From contig NC_092806.1 of assembly GCF_040954645.1 (NCBI RefSeq), positions 4,588,001 through 4,652,000 of the forward strand: 64,000 nt of DNA, in the 5' to 3' direction. Made by a program: the position numbers and the translations under genes. The DNA is from Diabrotica undecimpunctata (taxonomy: Eukaryota; Arthropoda; Insecta; Coleoptera; Chrysomelidae). Shown piece after piece: positions 34,691-44,322 of the stretch; the stretch's first letter is position 1, and every line of letters starts with the position of its first letter. Under the pieces are notes generated by a model that made no database searches, was not told the DNA's origin, and saw nothing but the letters and a program-made list of their open reading frames with translations.

Positions 34691-34857
34691 AAATCAGAGT
34701 AAACTAGTAAGTAAGTTTCTAACATTCCATGTCTTAACTGTCATTACAATAGTTTTAAATTTAAATACTAACAATATCTTGTGTAAAGAGAGAACTCAAA
34801 ACAAATTGACTGGCCAGTTGGTTGTCAAAACCAGTGCCAATAAAACACACACACACA

Positions 34858-34873
34858 CAATATGAAAACAAAA
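34858..34873. repeat. TSD copy 2 of I-like LINE
   Basis: caatatgaaaacaaaa, identical to 29064-29079; the Penelope frame resumes from it. Confidence 0.9.
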
Positions 34874-35943
34874 TTAAAGATCTAATAATAAACGGACCTT
34901 ATACAAAATTAACAAAGGATCCAACAAAGCCTTTGGAAAACAAAATATATAGAACTTTATTCAAGTTTAAAGATTGTTTACCCAGTTATCAGAGAAGATT
35001 AATTACACCTCATTACAGTAAGACCCCTCATTTTTATGGAGTACCGAAAATTCATAAAACGAATATACCACTTAGACCCATTTGTAGTACCATGAATTCT
35101 CCTTGTAGTGAACTATCAAAATTTTTATTAAATATTTTAAAACCAATTGCAAATAAAAATGACACATTTATAAAAAATACACAACATTTTTTAAATAAAT
35201 TATCAAATATTGAATTTAATCCAAATAATACTTTAGTAAGTTTTGACATAAATAGTTTATTTACGAATGTGCCATTAGATAAGACTTTAAATATAGTCAA
35301 GACAAAATTAGAAAGTGATGATACATTGGCAACTAGAACAAGACTAAATATATCAGCTATAATGGAGTTAATAACATTATGTACTGATAATACATACTTT
35401 CAACTAAATAATGAATTCTATAAACAAAGTTTTGGACTAGCAATGGGCTCTAGTTTATCTCCATTATTAGCCGATATATTTATGGAAGATTTTGAAACAA
35501 ATATTGTTTCTAAACAAAATTTAAAACCCTCAGTATGGTGGAGGTATGTAGATGATGTATTCTCAATATGGCCTCATGGATCAGAGTTGTTGGACACATT
35601 CCTAAATGATATAAACGATAAAGAAGAGACAATAACATTTACCATGGAAAAGGAATATAATAACACATTACCTTTTCTGGATGTTTTAATCTCTAAGAAG
35701 GATACTGGATACGAAACTCAGGTGTATAGAAAACCAACACACACCAACAGATATTTAAATTTCAAATCAAATCACAATATTAATATTAAAAAGGGAATTA
35801 TTAAATCCTTATACGATAGAGCCAAAATTACTTGTTCTAACGAAAATTCGTTCTTGGAGGAAAAACATTTGTTAACATCTGTTTTATTAAAAAATGATTA
35901 TTCTTTATCGTTTATAAATAAGGAATTTTCAACAATCGATTGA
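34858..35943 (+). pseudogene. Penelope-like reverse transcriptase
   Basis: Penelope RT, related to telomerase RT, which primes on nicked DNA. The frame is open to 35943; the apparent ATG at 34822 is inside the LINE tail. Motifs: TPHFYGVPKIHK with PLRPICSTM, LVSFDINSLFTNVPLD (motif A), FGLAMGSSLSPLLADIFME (motif B), WWRYVDDVFSIWP (catalytic YVDD) and LPFLDVLISKKD. The stop at 35941-35943 precedes a 46-bp tandem duplication that shifts the frame before the GIY-YIG domain. Confidence 0.85.
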
Positions 35944-35988
35944 ATAGAACAAAACAACTTAGAACGAGATCCTACACCATATGCAAGG

Positions 35989-36080
35989 AATAATACGAGA
36001 ACAATAACAATACCATACATAAAAGGATTATCGGAATAATACGAGAACAATAACAATACCATACATAAAAGGATTATCGG
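35989..36080. repeat. 46-bp perfect tandem duplication in Penelope ORF
   Basis: 35989-36034 and 36035-36080 are identical (aataatacgagaacaataac onward to ggattatcgg). Because 46 is not a multiple of 3 it shifts the reading frame between RT and GIY-YIG. Confidence 0.95.
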
Positions 36081-36142
36081 AAAAGCTTAAAAGGATAGGA
36101 AATAAATTCAACATTTCAACAACATTCAAAACAACAAACACG

Positions 36143-36550
36143 TTGAGATCTATCTTGTCCAAAACCAAACCTAACAATGAACAAGAAAGGACAAAGAATT
36201 GCATTTATAAAATACCTTGTGAATGCGATCAGTTTTATTTAGGTGAAACATCAAGACCATTAAATGTTAGAATAAGTGAACATCAATCCTATATTAAAAA
36301 TAGAGAATTTGATAGATCTCAAATCTGTAAACACGCATGGGATAATGAACATAGGGTTCAATGGAATGATTCAAATATAGTCCTAAAAGAAACGGATGGT
36401 AAAAAGAGAAAAATCAAAGAAGCGGCTCTAATTATGCTAAATGAGACCAATTGTGTCGCGAATTCCTCGGCAGAATGTAGTAGGATCTGGTTACCCATAT
36501 TGAAAGAGGAAGTTATTAAAAGGAAAATACCAGTATTGGTAAGTCAGTAA
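36143..36550 (+). pseudogene. Penelope GIY-YIG endonuclease domain
   Basis: 135 residues at the C-terminal end of the Penelope ORF. CIYKIPCECDQFYLGETSRP carries the GIY-YIG signature in the form IYK...YLG. NVRISEHQSYI holds the catalytic Arg and a conserved His. KEAALIMLNETNCVANSS matches the helix with the catalytic Glu. The preceding CECD is the cysteine motif usual in Penelope endonucleases. It would nick the target. The domain itself has no internal lesion. Confidence 0.85.
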
Positions 36551-37121
36551 CATATAGAGAATACATCATTTATGTTTTTTAAATAACAAACATATAAAAT
36601 CGGAATTTGGTGTTTATTGAAGGTAAACTAAATGCACGATCAAATACTTACCATGTTGGGATAGTATTATGAGGTTTTTTTCCTGGTTTTTCCCTCATAA
36701 TTTACTATGGAATCACTAACAGGAGAATTTTACTGTCATCATGGCATGTAGTTGTCTTTTTAAAGACGAATTACATGTTATGATCTTTTCTGACGGATAT
36801 TCTCAAGTTAAAGTTGATTTCATGTAATCGAATGAACTATCTTATAAGTAAAGTCGTCCCAGGAACGCAACTCAACAATATTGGCAATATCATTTTAAAG
36901 TCTTCTACTTTAAAATGTATAAGGTATGTCTGAATTGTCAATATAGATGAGTCAGATAAAATTAAATTATTAGAAGAATTTTTTCACTAAGTAACAAAAA
37001 ACAAAATTTGTTTAATTTACTAATGTTTGTATTTTGAGAACGATTTCCGAAGTGGAAATTGAAACGTCAATAAACGTATTTTAACCTTTAATTGTGGCTT
37101 ATTCCCATTTAAATATAAATT
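36515..37121 (+). repeat. Right pseudo-LTR of Penelope-like element
   Basis: Reverse complement of the left arm. It overlaps the 3' end of the GIY-YIG coding region and ends ataagcc-type sequence ggcttattcccatttaaat just before the TSD. Confidence 0.85.
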
Positions 37122-37133
37122 TACATTGTAAAA
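37122..37133. repeat. TSD copy 2 of Penelope-like element
   Basis: tacattgtaaaa, identical to 28281-28292. Confidence 0.8.
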
Positions 37134-37139
37134 TACATA

Positions 37140-37590
37140 ATCTACAAAGGAAGTATTTAAATTAGTATTTGTTCGATATGGTTTTCGTAATTACTTATTA
37201 TTATTGATAATAATATAATTGTAGCATATGTATACTTTTAAACACAATGAATACAATAATACATTTTTTATCAAAAACTAGCCGATGACATTGGCTTATT
37301 AAATCAAATAGATTACGAGTGCTGATAAACTAGTTAGTTAAATCCTGGATGTGATTATTGAACAATAGAAATAAATAATTAATGACGAAATAGCAAAATC
37401 GTTTTGCAAGAGTTTGATTGAAATAAACAAATAAAAGAGGTCACATTGAACATTTGCTATACCTAAAGGATTTTAAATGTTTGCTTGTATAAAATCCGAT
37501 GTTTCAATTTTTAATTTATTTAATTTCGATATTGTGTAAATTATATCAGTGACCTTGGTTTTTCTGTCTGATCCATTCTATTGTTCTTCG
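37140..37590. other. No gene recognised
   Basis: AT-rich, no motifs. Confidence 0.35.
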
Positions 37591-37599
37591 ATCTCTCTT

Positions 37600-38862
37600 T
37601 GTTATACCTAGAAAAGTTGTAGAAAAATTGGTAAAAATCCGAATGATGACTTTCTTACAAAAACACAATTTACTTTCTTCCTTCCAATTCGGTTTCCAGT
37701 CATTAAAAAGTACATATGATACCATCTTCGAATTCATGGAAAAACTATACTTGGACTTAAATAACGATTATGTTGCTGCCGCAGTTTTCTGTGATCTATC
37801 TAAAGCCGTTGACTATGTCAATCACAAAAAACTTCTTAACAAACTGGAAAGATATGGTTTTAGAGGCACTGCTCTAAAGTGGTTCAGTTCATACTTGGAA
37901 GACAGATGCCAGTCTGTATCAATAAATGAGTGCTACTCTAGTAATATGTTTATTAATTGTGGAGTACCTCAAGGCACTGTCTTGGGTCCTATCTTTTTCT
38001 TGAAATATTTAACGACATAACTAACCTCGACATTAATGGCCGGTTTACTATATTTGCAGATGACACCACAATTTTATGGCAAAACAAGGACTCTAAGATA
38101 CTGAACAAGATTATTAGTAGTGATATGCTAAAAATCTTAGATTGGTGCAAAGCTAATCATTTGACATTTAATTTTTCAAAAACCAAATTAATTTCTTTTA
38201 AGAATGATCTAAACAAAATTACTCTGGCAATGAAGGCATTTGTTCTGTGACAAATTTTTAGGTCTCTATATTGATAATAAACTTAAATTTGAGCAACACA
38301 CTGTATGTTTAAGCAAAAAGATATCATCGGGTTGCTTTGCGGTCAAATCAGTTGCTCACGATTTAGATTTCAAGATTGCAAAAGGTGTTTGTGTGGCCCT
38401 GATTGAATCTTATTTAAGATACGGTATTGCCTTTTGGGGTAGCTGTTCTCTTCATCATTTTAGTAGAAATTTTATGCTACAAAGAGAGAACTCAGATATT
38501 TATGCAAGGTCAAGTTTGGTACATCATGCAGGCCTCTGTTCTGGAAACATGGTATCTTGACAATTCCTTGTATGCATATCCTTGAATTAACTTGCTTAAT
38601 TTTTACAAACATAAAGAGGATATTCGGACAGATTCCCCTTATAACACTCATCTAAATTATGTTATTCCACTTCCAATTCCCTCTTCCACATTAATTAAAA
38701 AATCATTTATTTACACTGGTAAGAAAGTTTTTAATCACCTGCCACTCGATATAAAATCCTCAAGCAATATTTTTGTATTCCGAAGAGCAATCAAGAAGTT
38801 TTTATTATCTACATGTTACTACAGCATAGAGGAATTTTTTGAGGACAGTTGCGCTAATTGAT
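37600..38862 (+). mobile_element. Jockey/CR1-like LINE, RT and C-terminus, 5'-truncated
   Basis: RT motifs in order: SSFQFGFQSLKSTYDTI, AAVFCDLSKAVDYVNHKKLL (motif A; usual KAFD is KAVD), GVPQGTVLGPIFFL, then after a frameshift near 38000 FTIFADDTTILWQNKD (catalytic FADD), NHLTFNFSKTKLI, then FLGLYIDNKLKFEQH (38240 frame) and a C-terminal part with NYVIPLPIPSSTLIKKSFIYTGKKVFNHLPLDIK (broken here into 38592-38861). Three frameshifts and small deletions. It ends at the Penelope fragment at 38875. Confidence 0.75.
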
Positions 38863-38874
38863 ACATCGTTCTTG

Positions 38875-38993
38875 ATTTCCGAAGTGGAAATTGAAACGTC
38901 AATAAACGTCCTTTAATTGTGGCTTATTCCCATTTAAATAGTAACTACTTTAACATGCCACAAGAAAATAACTTCAGAACAATATTAATATAT
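38875..38993 (+). repeat. Penelope pseudo-LTR end fragment
   Basis: tttccgaagtggaaattgaa through cccatttaaatagtaa, then the terminal extension catgccacaagaaaataa. Same orientation as the right arm at 37045-37120, but here the extension is present. A 10-bp stretch (attttaac) is missing. Confidence 0.75.
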
Positions 38994-38994
38994 T

Positions 38995-39112
38995 TAAAGC
39001 ATCAGTTAATAAATTAATTATAGCCAGAATGATCGCCAATATTCGAAACGAATGGACACCAAAAGAAGAAGACATGGATATACACTCTAATGCCAAAAAA
39101 GTTTCAATATTA
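38995..39112 (+). mobile_element. RTE-like LINE extreme 3' end
   Basis: Reads FKASVNKLIIARMIANIRNE, then WTPKEEDMD, nearly identical to the C-terminus of the minus-strand element at 54932-56408. About 120 bp only. Confidence 0.65.
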
Positions 39113-39495
39113 TTTGTTTAATCACAAACTGTAGATATCTACTCTATTTTTATCTCTTTTTGTAGTCTTATATACATTATTAATTAAAAATCATATAAAT
39201 CTCATTGATTCATCCTCTCGAGTAGACCTAATTGAACTACTCACTCTCCACATCCACACTTACGTGCATGTCGGTCAATTTTCTCATTTACCGTTACATT
39301 ATCTTCGCCATTGAGGACAACCAAAGTATCTAACAACAATATGCAACCAACTGTCTCACGTTGTTTATATTTCAGTCTGTTCGTATCTACTCGATTGGCT
39401 ACTTATTATGACAATATTCGCGTATCGGGGATTTTAAATTGCGCGTATAGATAAAACAAAACAATTGTGTAGTTCTTTAGTGAAAGTTGACAAAA

Positions 39496-39547
39496 ATGCA
39501 TAAGAAAACCACACACCATAGACGAAAGAAAAATTCGAAAGGAAAAC
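39496..39547 (+). CDS. Candidate first coding exon of FAXDC2-like gene
   Basis: ATG in context caaaaATG opens a basic 17-codon stretch (MHKKTTHHRRKKNSKGK plus one base) followed by a consensus donor gtatgt at 39548. If spliced to the acceptor before 59321, the split codon cGA restores the frame into the host exon and its ATG at 59329. The intron would be 19.8 kb and filled with transposons. Support is only the donor, the phase and the lack of other context; the phase match has a one-in-three chance of being accidental. Confidence 0.25.
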
Positions 39548-39927
39548 GTATGTACAATTTAAACTTTTATATTTATACGGAAGTGATCAATTTTGCTATT
39601 AATATCTCTATTAAATAAATAAGTAAATATATTTATTATTATAATGCCAAAACTTTACGGAATCATTGTTTAAACGTTGATTAAAAGGTTTTTTTCTTGA
39701 ACGTTTTAAATAAAAGGCTTCTTTTTATAATTTCCAAATAAAAAAATGTTGTACAATGTGTTTAAATATTTAATTGAAAAACCGTTGAAATTAGAATTGA
39801 CGTAAGTTGATTTTTTTCAATTTAAAAAATGCTGTTGTTATCGTTTTATTTTAGGTTTCTATTTTTTTGTTTAGACTTATATTTGCAAGTTGTTTAATAA
39901 GAAATGTAAATTTCAACTATATACTCA

Positions 39928-39928
39928 G

Positions 39929-39976
<48 letters not shown>

Positions 39977-39987
39977 ATATATATACA
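39928..39987. repeat. (TA)n microsatellite
   Basis: About 60 bp of alternating ta with one ttatt interruption. Confidence 0.95.
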
Positions 39988-40019
39988 ATAGCACTAAAGG
40001 CCTTAGAGGCCCATGGCTT

Positions 40020-40640
40020 GAAAAGTTTGTTCTTTCTTCATTTTCGCTTTTCTTTATGTACTGAGATCTTCTCTGGCACGATATATGATTTTTCTCCATT
40101 CCTTCTTGTTATTCATTTTTCTTTTCTGGCCTTCTAGTCCAATTTGTTCCATATCTTTTTCTACCTCTTGATTCCATCTATTTTTTCTCATCATTTGATC
40201 TTCTTATCCATAAACCACCCGATTATTCCTCCATATATCTTCCTCAGGATTTTCCTTTCCCATATCTCCAGTAAATTTTGTTCATTTTTTGTCATTGTCC
40301 ATGTCTCACTGCAGTACGTTACTATTGGTTGTATAGTTGTTTTGTATAACTGTATTTTTGCCTTTCTTGATAAAACTTGCTTTTCAACATTCCACTAAGA
40401 GCATGTACACTTCTATTGCCTGCCATTATTCTAGCTTTTATTTCTTCTTTAATGTTAGGTTTACGTAATATTATTGTACCTAGGTATGTAAATCTTTCTA
40501 CCATTTCGAATTCGTATGATGATCTTTCTTCTACTTCTACTTTAAACTTTTGTCCATCCCTGAACTGATCATCTGTCCACTGCATACATTTTGTTTTAGT
40601 TACATTTATGTAAAGTCCCATTTTCCCAAAACATTTGGGA
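40020..40640 (-). mobile_element. RTE-like LINE thumb and C-terminus
   Basis: Minus strand: GLYINVTKTKCMQWTDDQFR, then FKVEVEERSSYEFEMVERFTYLGT, KEEIKARIMAGNRSVHAL and, after a frameshift near 40320, IQPIVTYCSETWTMTKNEQN and ERKILRKIYGG. These are the RT thumb and post-RT region of a RTE-like element. The RT palm is not present. Its right edge abuts the YqaJ remnant. Confidence 0.7.
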
Positions 40641-40981
40641 ATTCTTATCTCACATGATGTACCATGGCTGGCAGTAAATGGCGACAGAATTATTTCAGGA
40701 AAATGTTGTGTAGAAATAAAGTACCCTCTGACAGGTAAAACAAAATATGTGCAATCAATTTTACGTGACCTTAAATATTTATGCATAATTGAGGAAAATA
40801 ATATTACTTTAAACAAAAACCATATGTATTATGGACAAGTATAATTGCAAATAGTACTTATCGGACTACACTTATTATCAAAGTACCATTTGATGTAAAA
40901 TTTATACAAAACATGTTAAAAGTTTTGGTAGGCGTATATTTTTACAATGTATTACCAGTTTTATTCCAATTATATAAATAA
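40635..40981 (+). pseudogene. YqaJ-like exonuclease domain remnant
   Basis: The frame has HDVPWLAVNGDRIISGKCCV, then VEIKYPLTGK (the YqaJ/lambda-exonuclease EIK(C)P core) and LNKNHMYYGQV, ending in a stop. A one-base shift continues with IANSTYRTTLIIKVPFDVKF and LVGVYFYNVLPVLFQLYK to a stop at 40979-40981. YqaJ nucleases of this form are frequent in insect genomes, where many sit in or beside mobile elements. Only the C-terminal half is here, cut at the RTE junction. Confidence 0.6.
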
Positions 40982-41163
40982 AAAACTTGTTTTAATAGAT
41001 TATTTTATTTCTTCTAGGTACTTTTAGTTGGAAAAAATATTGTAGCGTTTTTAAATAAAACTAGTGGTTCTTAATTTATATAAATATACTTATTTATAAG
41101 TTTACAGCACGAAAATATCTTATCAACTAAACTAACCCATAACAGTTATGAGTTACAAAACTA

Positions 41164-41835
41164 TTATTCTAGAATCATCTGGAGTAGTCCATCTCCAGAC
41201 TTTCCGCTGGAAGCGCCTCGAAGGCAGACGCTATTGAAAATGCCATCGATTGTATATTCGAGATTCATCCTTCTAAGAATTGTGACACGTAACCCGCAAG
41301 CAACTTGACATGAAGGCCCAGTATGGCGGAATCTACAGGACTCTCCAGCTCTGCATGAACCCCTCAGAAAGAAATAACAGTCTACTGGCTTTGAAGGACA
41401 CGATCTCTTCGGATTAGTGCAACACACAGTAATTCGTACACCGGTTTCTCGGAAGATCACTTCAAGCATGCTTCTGACAATCTTCCAATCTAGATTTTAT
41501 AGTGCATAGCCTATCTTGAGTAAGGCCAAATTCTTGATGTCATAATTGTACACGATTTTCTTCAAATTAGTTAGAGCACGCCATATATCCTCGTAGCTTG
41601 CCATGTCTGTATTCGACTTCCTGGTCACCATATACAGCAAAGATCGAGGACCATCTTCTAATCTCAGTACTCTTCCAACTTTAGGGTGCTGATTTTTTAA
41701 CTCGTCCAAACGATCGAACTTCTTATAAAATACGGATGAGATTCCTTTAGTCATCTCAAGATCTAACACAGTGGGCTAGAGAGACGTTATGCGGAACACT
41801 AAAAAGATCCTGCTGAACTTCTGTGGTCACGCCGA
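41164..41835 (-). pseudogene. TARG1/OARD1-like macrodomain plus CCCH zinc finger
   Basis: After integrase, the frame enters QQDLFSVPHNVSLAHCV, the N-terminal strand-loop of a TARG1-type macrodomain, which binds ADP-ribose and removes it from proteins. A frameshift near 41765 follows, then EMTKGISSVFYKKF (the MGxGIA-type loop, here MTKGIS), LLYMVTRKSNTDMASYED (region of the catalytic Lys in TARG1), LALLKIGYAL, a stop at 41497-41499, then LDWKIVRSMLEVIF. The stop falls where TARG1 has its catalytic Asp. Next is CYFFLRGSCRAGESCRFRH, spacing C-x7-C-x5-C-x3-H, a classical CCCH finger. The stop and frameshift make this copy inactive. Confidence 0.75.
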
Positions 41836-42172
41836 GTCTAGCACTCTTTCTCTCTGCGTAATTTGGCATAAATTCATTAAAGCTTGGTCGCCGTTCATCT
41901 TTGATCTCACGTTGAAGGGTTCGTGCTTCTTCTGTTTCATTTGAGTCAGCATATGATGCAAAACGATTTATGTGAACTACTTTTGGTTTACCTTTCGGCA
42001 ACTTGTTGTTCATTCTTAACTTCAGGCAGTCGACATAGTCTTCGCTTGCAACATGTTCTTCGGAAGGTCTGTAGCCAAACTCTAGGTCGCAGGGCAAACG
42101 AACTTCACGACCTAACATCAGGCAGGTTGGAGTCTGGCCTGTAGTTTCATTCACGGCCGAGCGGTATGCCAT
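41830..42172 (-). pseudogene. Gypsy integrase C-terminal region
   Basis: Frame 42172-41756 begins MAYRSAVNETTGQTPTCLML with GREVRLPCDLEFG, the conserved segment after the gypsy integrase core. It continues through KPKVVHINRFASYAD (the 'vhvdRLKpY' type motif) into the macrodomain without a stop. That continuity is the evidence that integrase and macrodomain are one protein. Confidence 0.8.
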
Positions 42173-42214
42173 TAGGAATAAATGAATGTGCTGGTCCCAA
42201 TCTCTTTGATGTTC

Positions 42215-42685
42215 TTATACAACTTTGGATAGGTGTTTACCCATCGTTCGGTTCATCCTCTCGACCATTCCATCTGATTGAGGATGCAGGGGTGTCGTTC
42301 TGGTCTTATTGACACCAATCAATTTACAAACGTTTTGAAAAAGGTTTGACTCGAAGTTTCGCCCTTGGTCGGAGTGGATCTCCAAGAGAATACCAAATCG
42401 GCTAAAGAATTCTTTAACCAGTACCTCTGCAACGGTAGCAGCTTCTTGATTTGGACCTGCAATGTCGATTGCTCCTCTTTCCATAGGACTACCATCATTG
42501 TACTGTTTCATGGGTGCTCTCTTTTTACCAACTGGACCATTACTGCTTGCACACAGTTCACATTTCCGGCACCATATTCTTACATCATCTTTACAGTTCA
42601 CCCAATAGAACCGTTCTCGAACATTTTGCAGAGTCTTCGTAATACCAAAGTGTCCACCTGATGCACCGTCATACAACTGACGCAA
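42215..42685 (-). pseudogene. Ty3/gypsy integrase core
   Basis: 156 residues. Zinc-binding H2C2 region GASGGHFGITKTLQNVRERF with CRKCELCASS; the first His is Tyr here (LYDG). Catalytic residues: Asp in GAIDIAGP, Asp in EIHSDQGRNFES, Glu in HPQSDGMVERMNRTM. Between IAGP and NQEAATVAEVLV roughly 25-30 residues usually present in gypsy integrases are missing, an in-frame internal deletion. It would have inserted the element cDNA into the genome. Confidence 0.85.
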
Positions 42686-42688
42686 TAC

Positions 42689-42955
42689 TTATGACACTTT
42701 ACTTTTAGGTACAATCAACTGAAGCTTAGATTCTGTACCATCTTCGTTCTCAAAGGTTCTGTACAGAAGATCATCTTTTAGTACTAAGCAATTCCATTGT
42801 TTCCAGTAACACTTGACTTCTGGACTACATGCACTAATGTCTTGCCAAGAAGGTCTTTCACTTCGACGCATCCAATCCAATACTCTTTTTATATATGGAT
42901 CATCTGCTTGAGCGTCTTGTAGCTGTTGAGTAGCTAAATAATGTAAATTGATCTT
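42689..42955 (-). pseudogene. Gypsy RNase H-integrase spacer
   Basis: Frame 42880-42689 reads RPSWQDISACSPEVKCYWKQ, then LVLKDDLLYRTFENEDG, the connector before the integrase zinc region. Upstream remnants (ATQQLQDAQADDPYIKRVLD in shifted frames) extend to ~42955, where the element is cut. Confidence 0.65.
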
Positions 42956-42964
42956 TTGTGTGAC

Positions 42965-43430
42965 ATCGTCCGTGGCATGGATCTAATTTAACACCATAAG
43001 CAATTTTTTGGCGGCCTAATGATAAAAATTCTTTGACATTGTATTCGTACTCGTATATTTTATAAATTCTAAACCAAATTACTAGCTAGAGCTAGACAAT
43101 GTGAACAAACTTTTTATTGCGTCAATTACTAATAACGGAATTAATTGATTGAATTTGCGCGTTTAATATACGATGTATGGTAGAAGAAAAACAATTTAAA
43201 AAGTTTTTGTTTCGATTATTCGATTAGTACATTATGTGTATGATAACTACATAAGGTAAAAATTTCTAAACTTCCCAATATTAATACCTTACATATTACA
43301 TACAATATAATCGAAGACTTTATATAACCATTTTTTAGTTGTTTTGTTTGTTTCCTTTGGTATGATCGTCACCATTATTATCATCAGTATTACAATAATA
43401 CCGGGGTTCAAAGGAGTAGACACAGAGTAG
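42965..43430. other. No gene recognised
   Basis: AT-rich; no motifs. Confidence 0.35.
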
Positions 43431-43434
43431 TCAC

Positions 43435-43692
43435 AAAGACTAAACTCGCTTGGTCACCTGGAAAGAATGCCAGATAATCGAGCTGTAAAAGTAGTCCAGA
43501 GATGGAAGCCCCAAGCAAACAGAACAAGAGGAAGGCCCCGTAAAAGATGGATAGACGACGTAGAGAGGGATCTTAAAACCATGGACATCAGGCAGTGGCG
43601 AAGGAAAGTATCCGACAGGGCAGAATGGAAGAACATTGTTAAGCAGGCCAAGACTCACAAAGGGTTGTAGCGCCATTAGAAGAAGAAGAAAA
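43435..43692 (+). mobile_element. RTE-like LINE 3' end with AGAAGA tail
   Basis: LNSLGHLERMPDNRAVKVVQ leads into TRGRPRKRWIDDVERDLKTM and WKNIVKQAKTHKGL, then the tail cattagaagaagaagaaaag. Open at 43467-43670. Only the last ~80 codons are present. Confidence 0.75.
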
Positions 43693-44047
43693 GATTACAA
43701 TAATACCATGTATTACACCATTTGTTGACATATACTCGGACGTAGTACTATATTACGCCAAAAAATACGCGGTGGTTTTGTTTTGATACATGAAATAGCT
43801 GATAACATTTTGTTTGTGCAGTAAGCATGTGTAGTAGTTACTTAATACTTTTTGAATCGAACAGAAAAGAAAACGGCGAACAAGTTTCAATTGTACTGTA
43901 CCATATTAAAAGAAACGACTATACTATACTTTATTTCTTAATGGTTGACAGCACGCTAAAGCTTCAGAGGCTGTAAAAAGAGTAAAACACAAAAAAAAGT
44001 ATATGAAATCAATGTCAAGAGTACATACACAAAATTATCATTGTCCT

Positions 44048-44322
44048 GAAGCTATTTTCTTGTGGCATCTTAACGCAATTACTATTTTTATTGGGAATAA
44101 ACCACAATTTAAGTTTAAAATAAGTTTATTTTTCACGTTTTCATTTCCACTTCCACAATATAATTTTATCTGATTCATTTATATCCACAATTCAGACATA
44201 TATTATACATTTCTAAAGTGGGCGACTTTAAAATGATATTGCCAATATTGCTGAGTTGCGTTCCTGGGACGACTTTATTGTAAGATAGTTCATTCGATTA
44301 CATGAAATCAACTTTAACTTGA
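44048..44322 (-). repeat. Penelope pseudo-LTR fragment, internally deleted
   Basis: Same orientation as the left arm at 28293: ctattttcttgtggcat at 44051, gggaataaaccacaattta, then gttgcgttcctgggacgact to aactttaacttgagaa. About 50 bp present in the left arm (ggaaatcgttctcaaaatac onward) is missing. It adjoins the 3' side of the next LINE. Confidence 0.75.

Larger units (their letters stand above)
29080..34857 (+). mobile_element. I-like LINE, near full length, inside Penelope
   Basis: A 5.8-kb two-ORF LINE: ~200-bp 5' UTR, gag-like ORF1 (29282-30757), ORF2 (30750-34455; EN, RT, RNase H, C-terminal zinc motif), an A-rich 3' UTR (34460-34840) and an (AC)n run at its 3' end. The presence of RNase H and of three CCHC knuckles in ORF1 points to the I group of the Jockey superfamily. 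A 16-bp TSD flanks it. Confidence 0.85.
28293..37121 (+). mobile_element. Penelope-like element with inverted pseudo-LTRs, split by an I-like LINE
   Basis: The whole unit is bracketed by the 12-bp TSD tacattgtaaaa. It has an inverted left pseudo-LTR (28293-28930), the N-terminal end of the ORF (28932-29079), a nested I-like LINE, the rest of the ORF (34858-36550) and a right pseudo-LTR (36515-37121). Removing the LINE and one TSD copy leaves about 3.0 kb. The left end carries a ~28-nt extension (ctattttcttgtggcatttt) that the right end lacks, the kind of terminal asymmetry described for Penelope-like elements. Confidence 0.85.
41164..42960 (-). mobile_element. Ty3/gypsy pol fragment with macrodomain and CCCH finger
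   Basis: Minus strand, 5'-truncated LTR-retrotransposon fragment. It has an RNase H-integrase spacer (42880-42689), integrase (42685-42215), integrase C-terminal part (42172-41830), a macrodomain (41820-41425) and a CCCH zinc finger (41379-41323). No gag, protease or RT remain. A possible LTR edge (tgtagcg at ~41040) is unsupported by a second LTR. Sections are separated by a few frameshifts and stops but keep their order, so this was one polyprotein gene. Confidence 0.75.
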
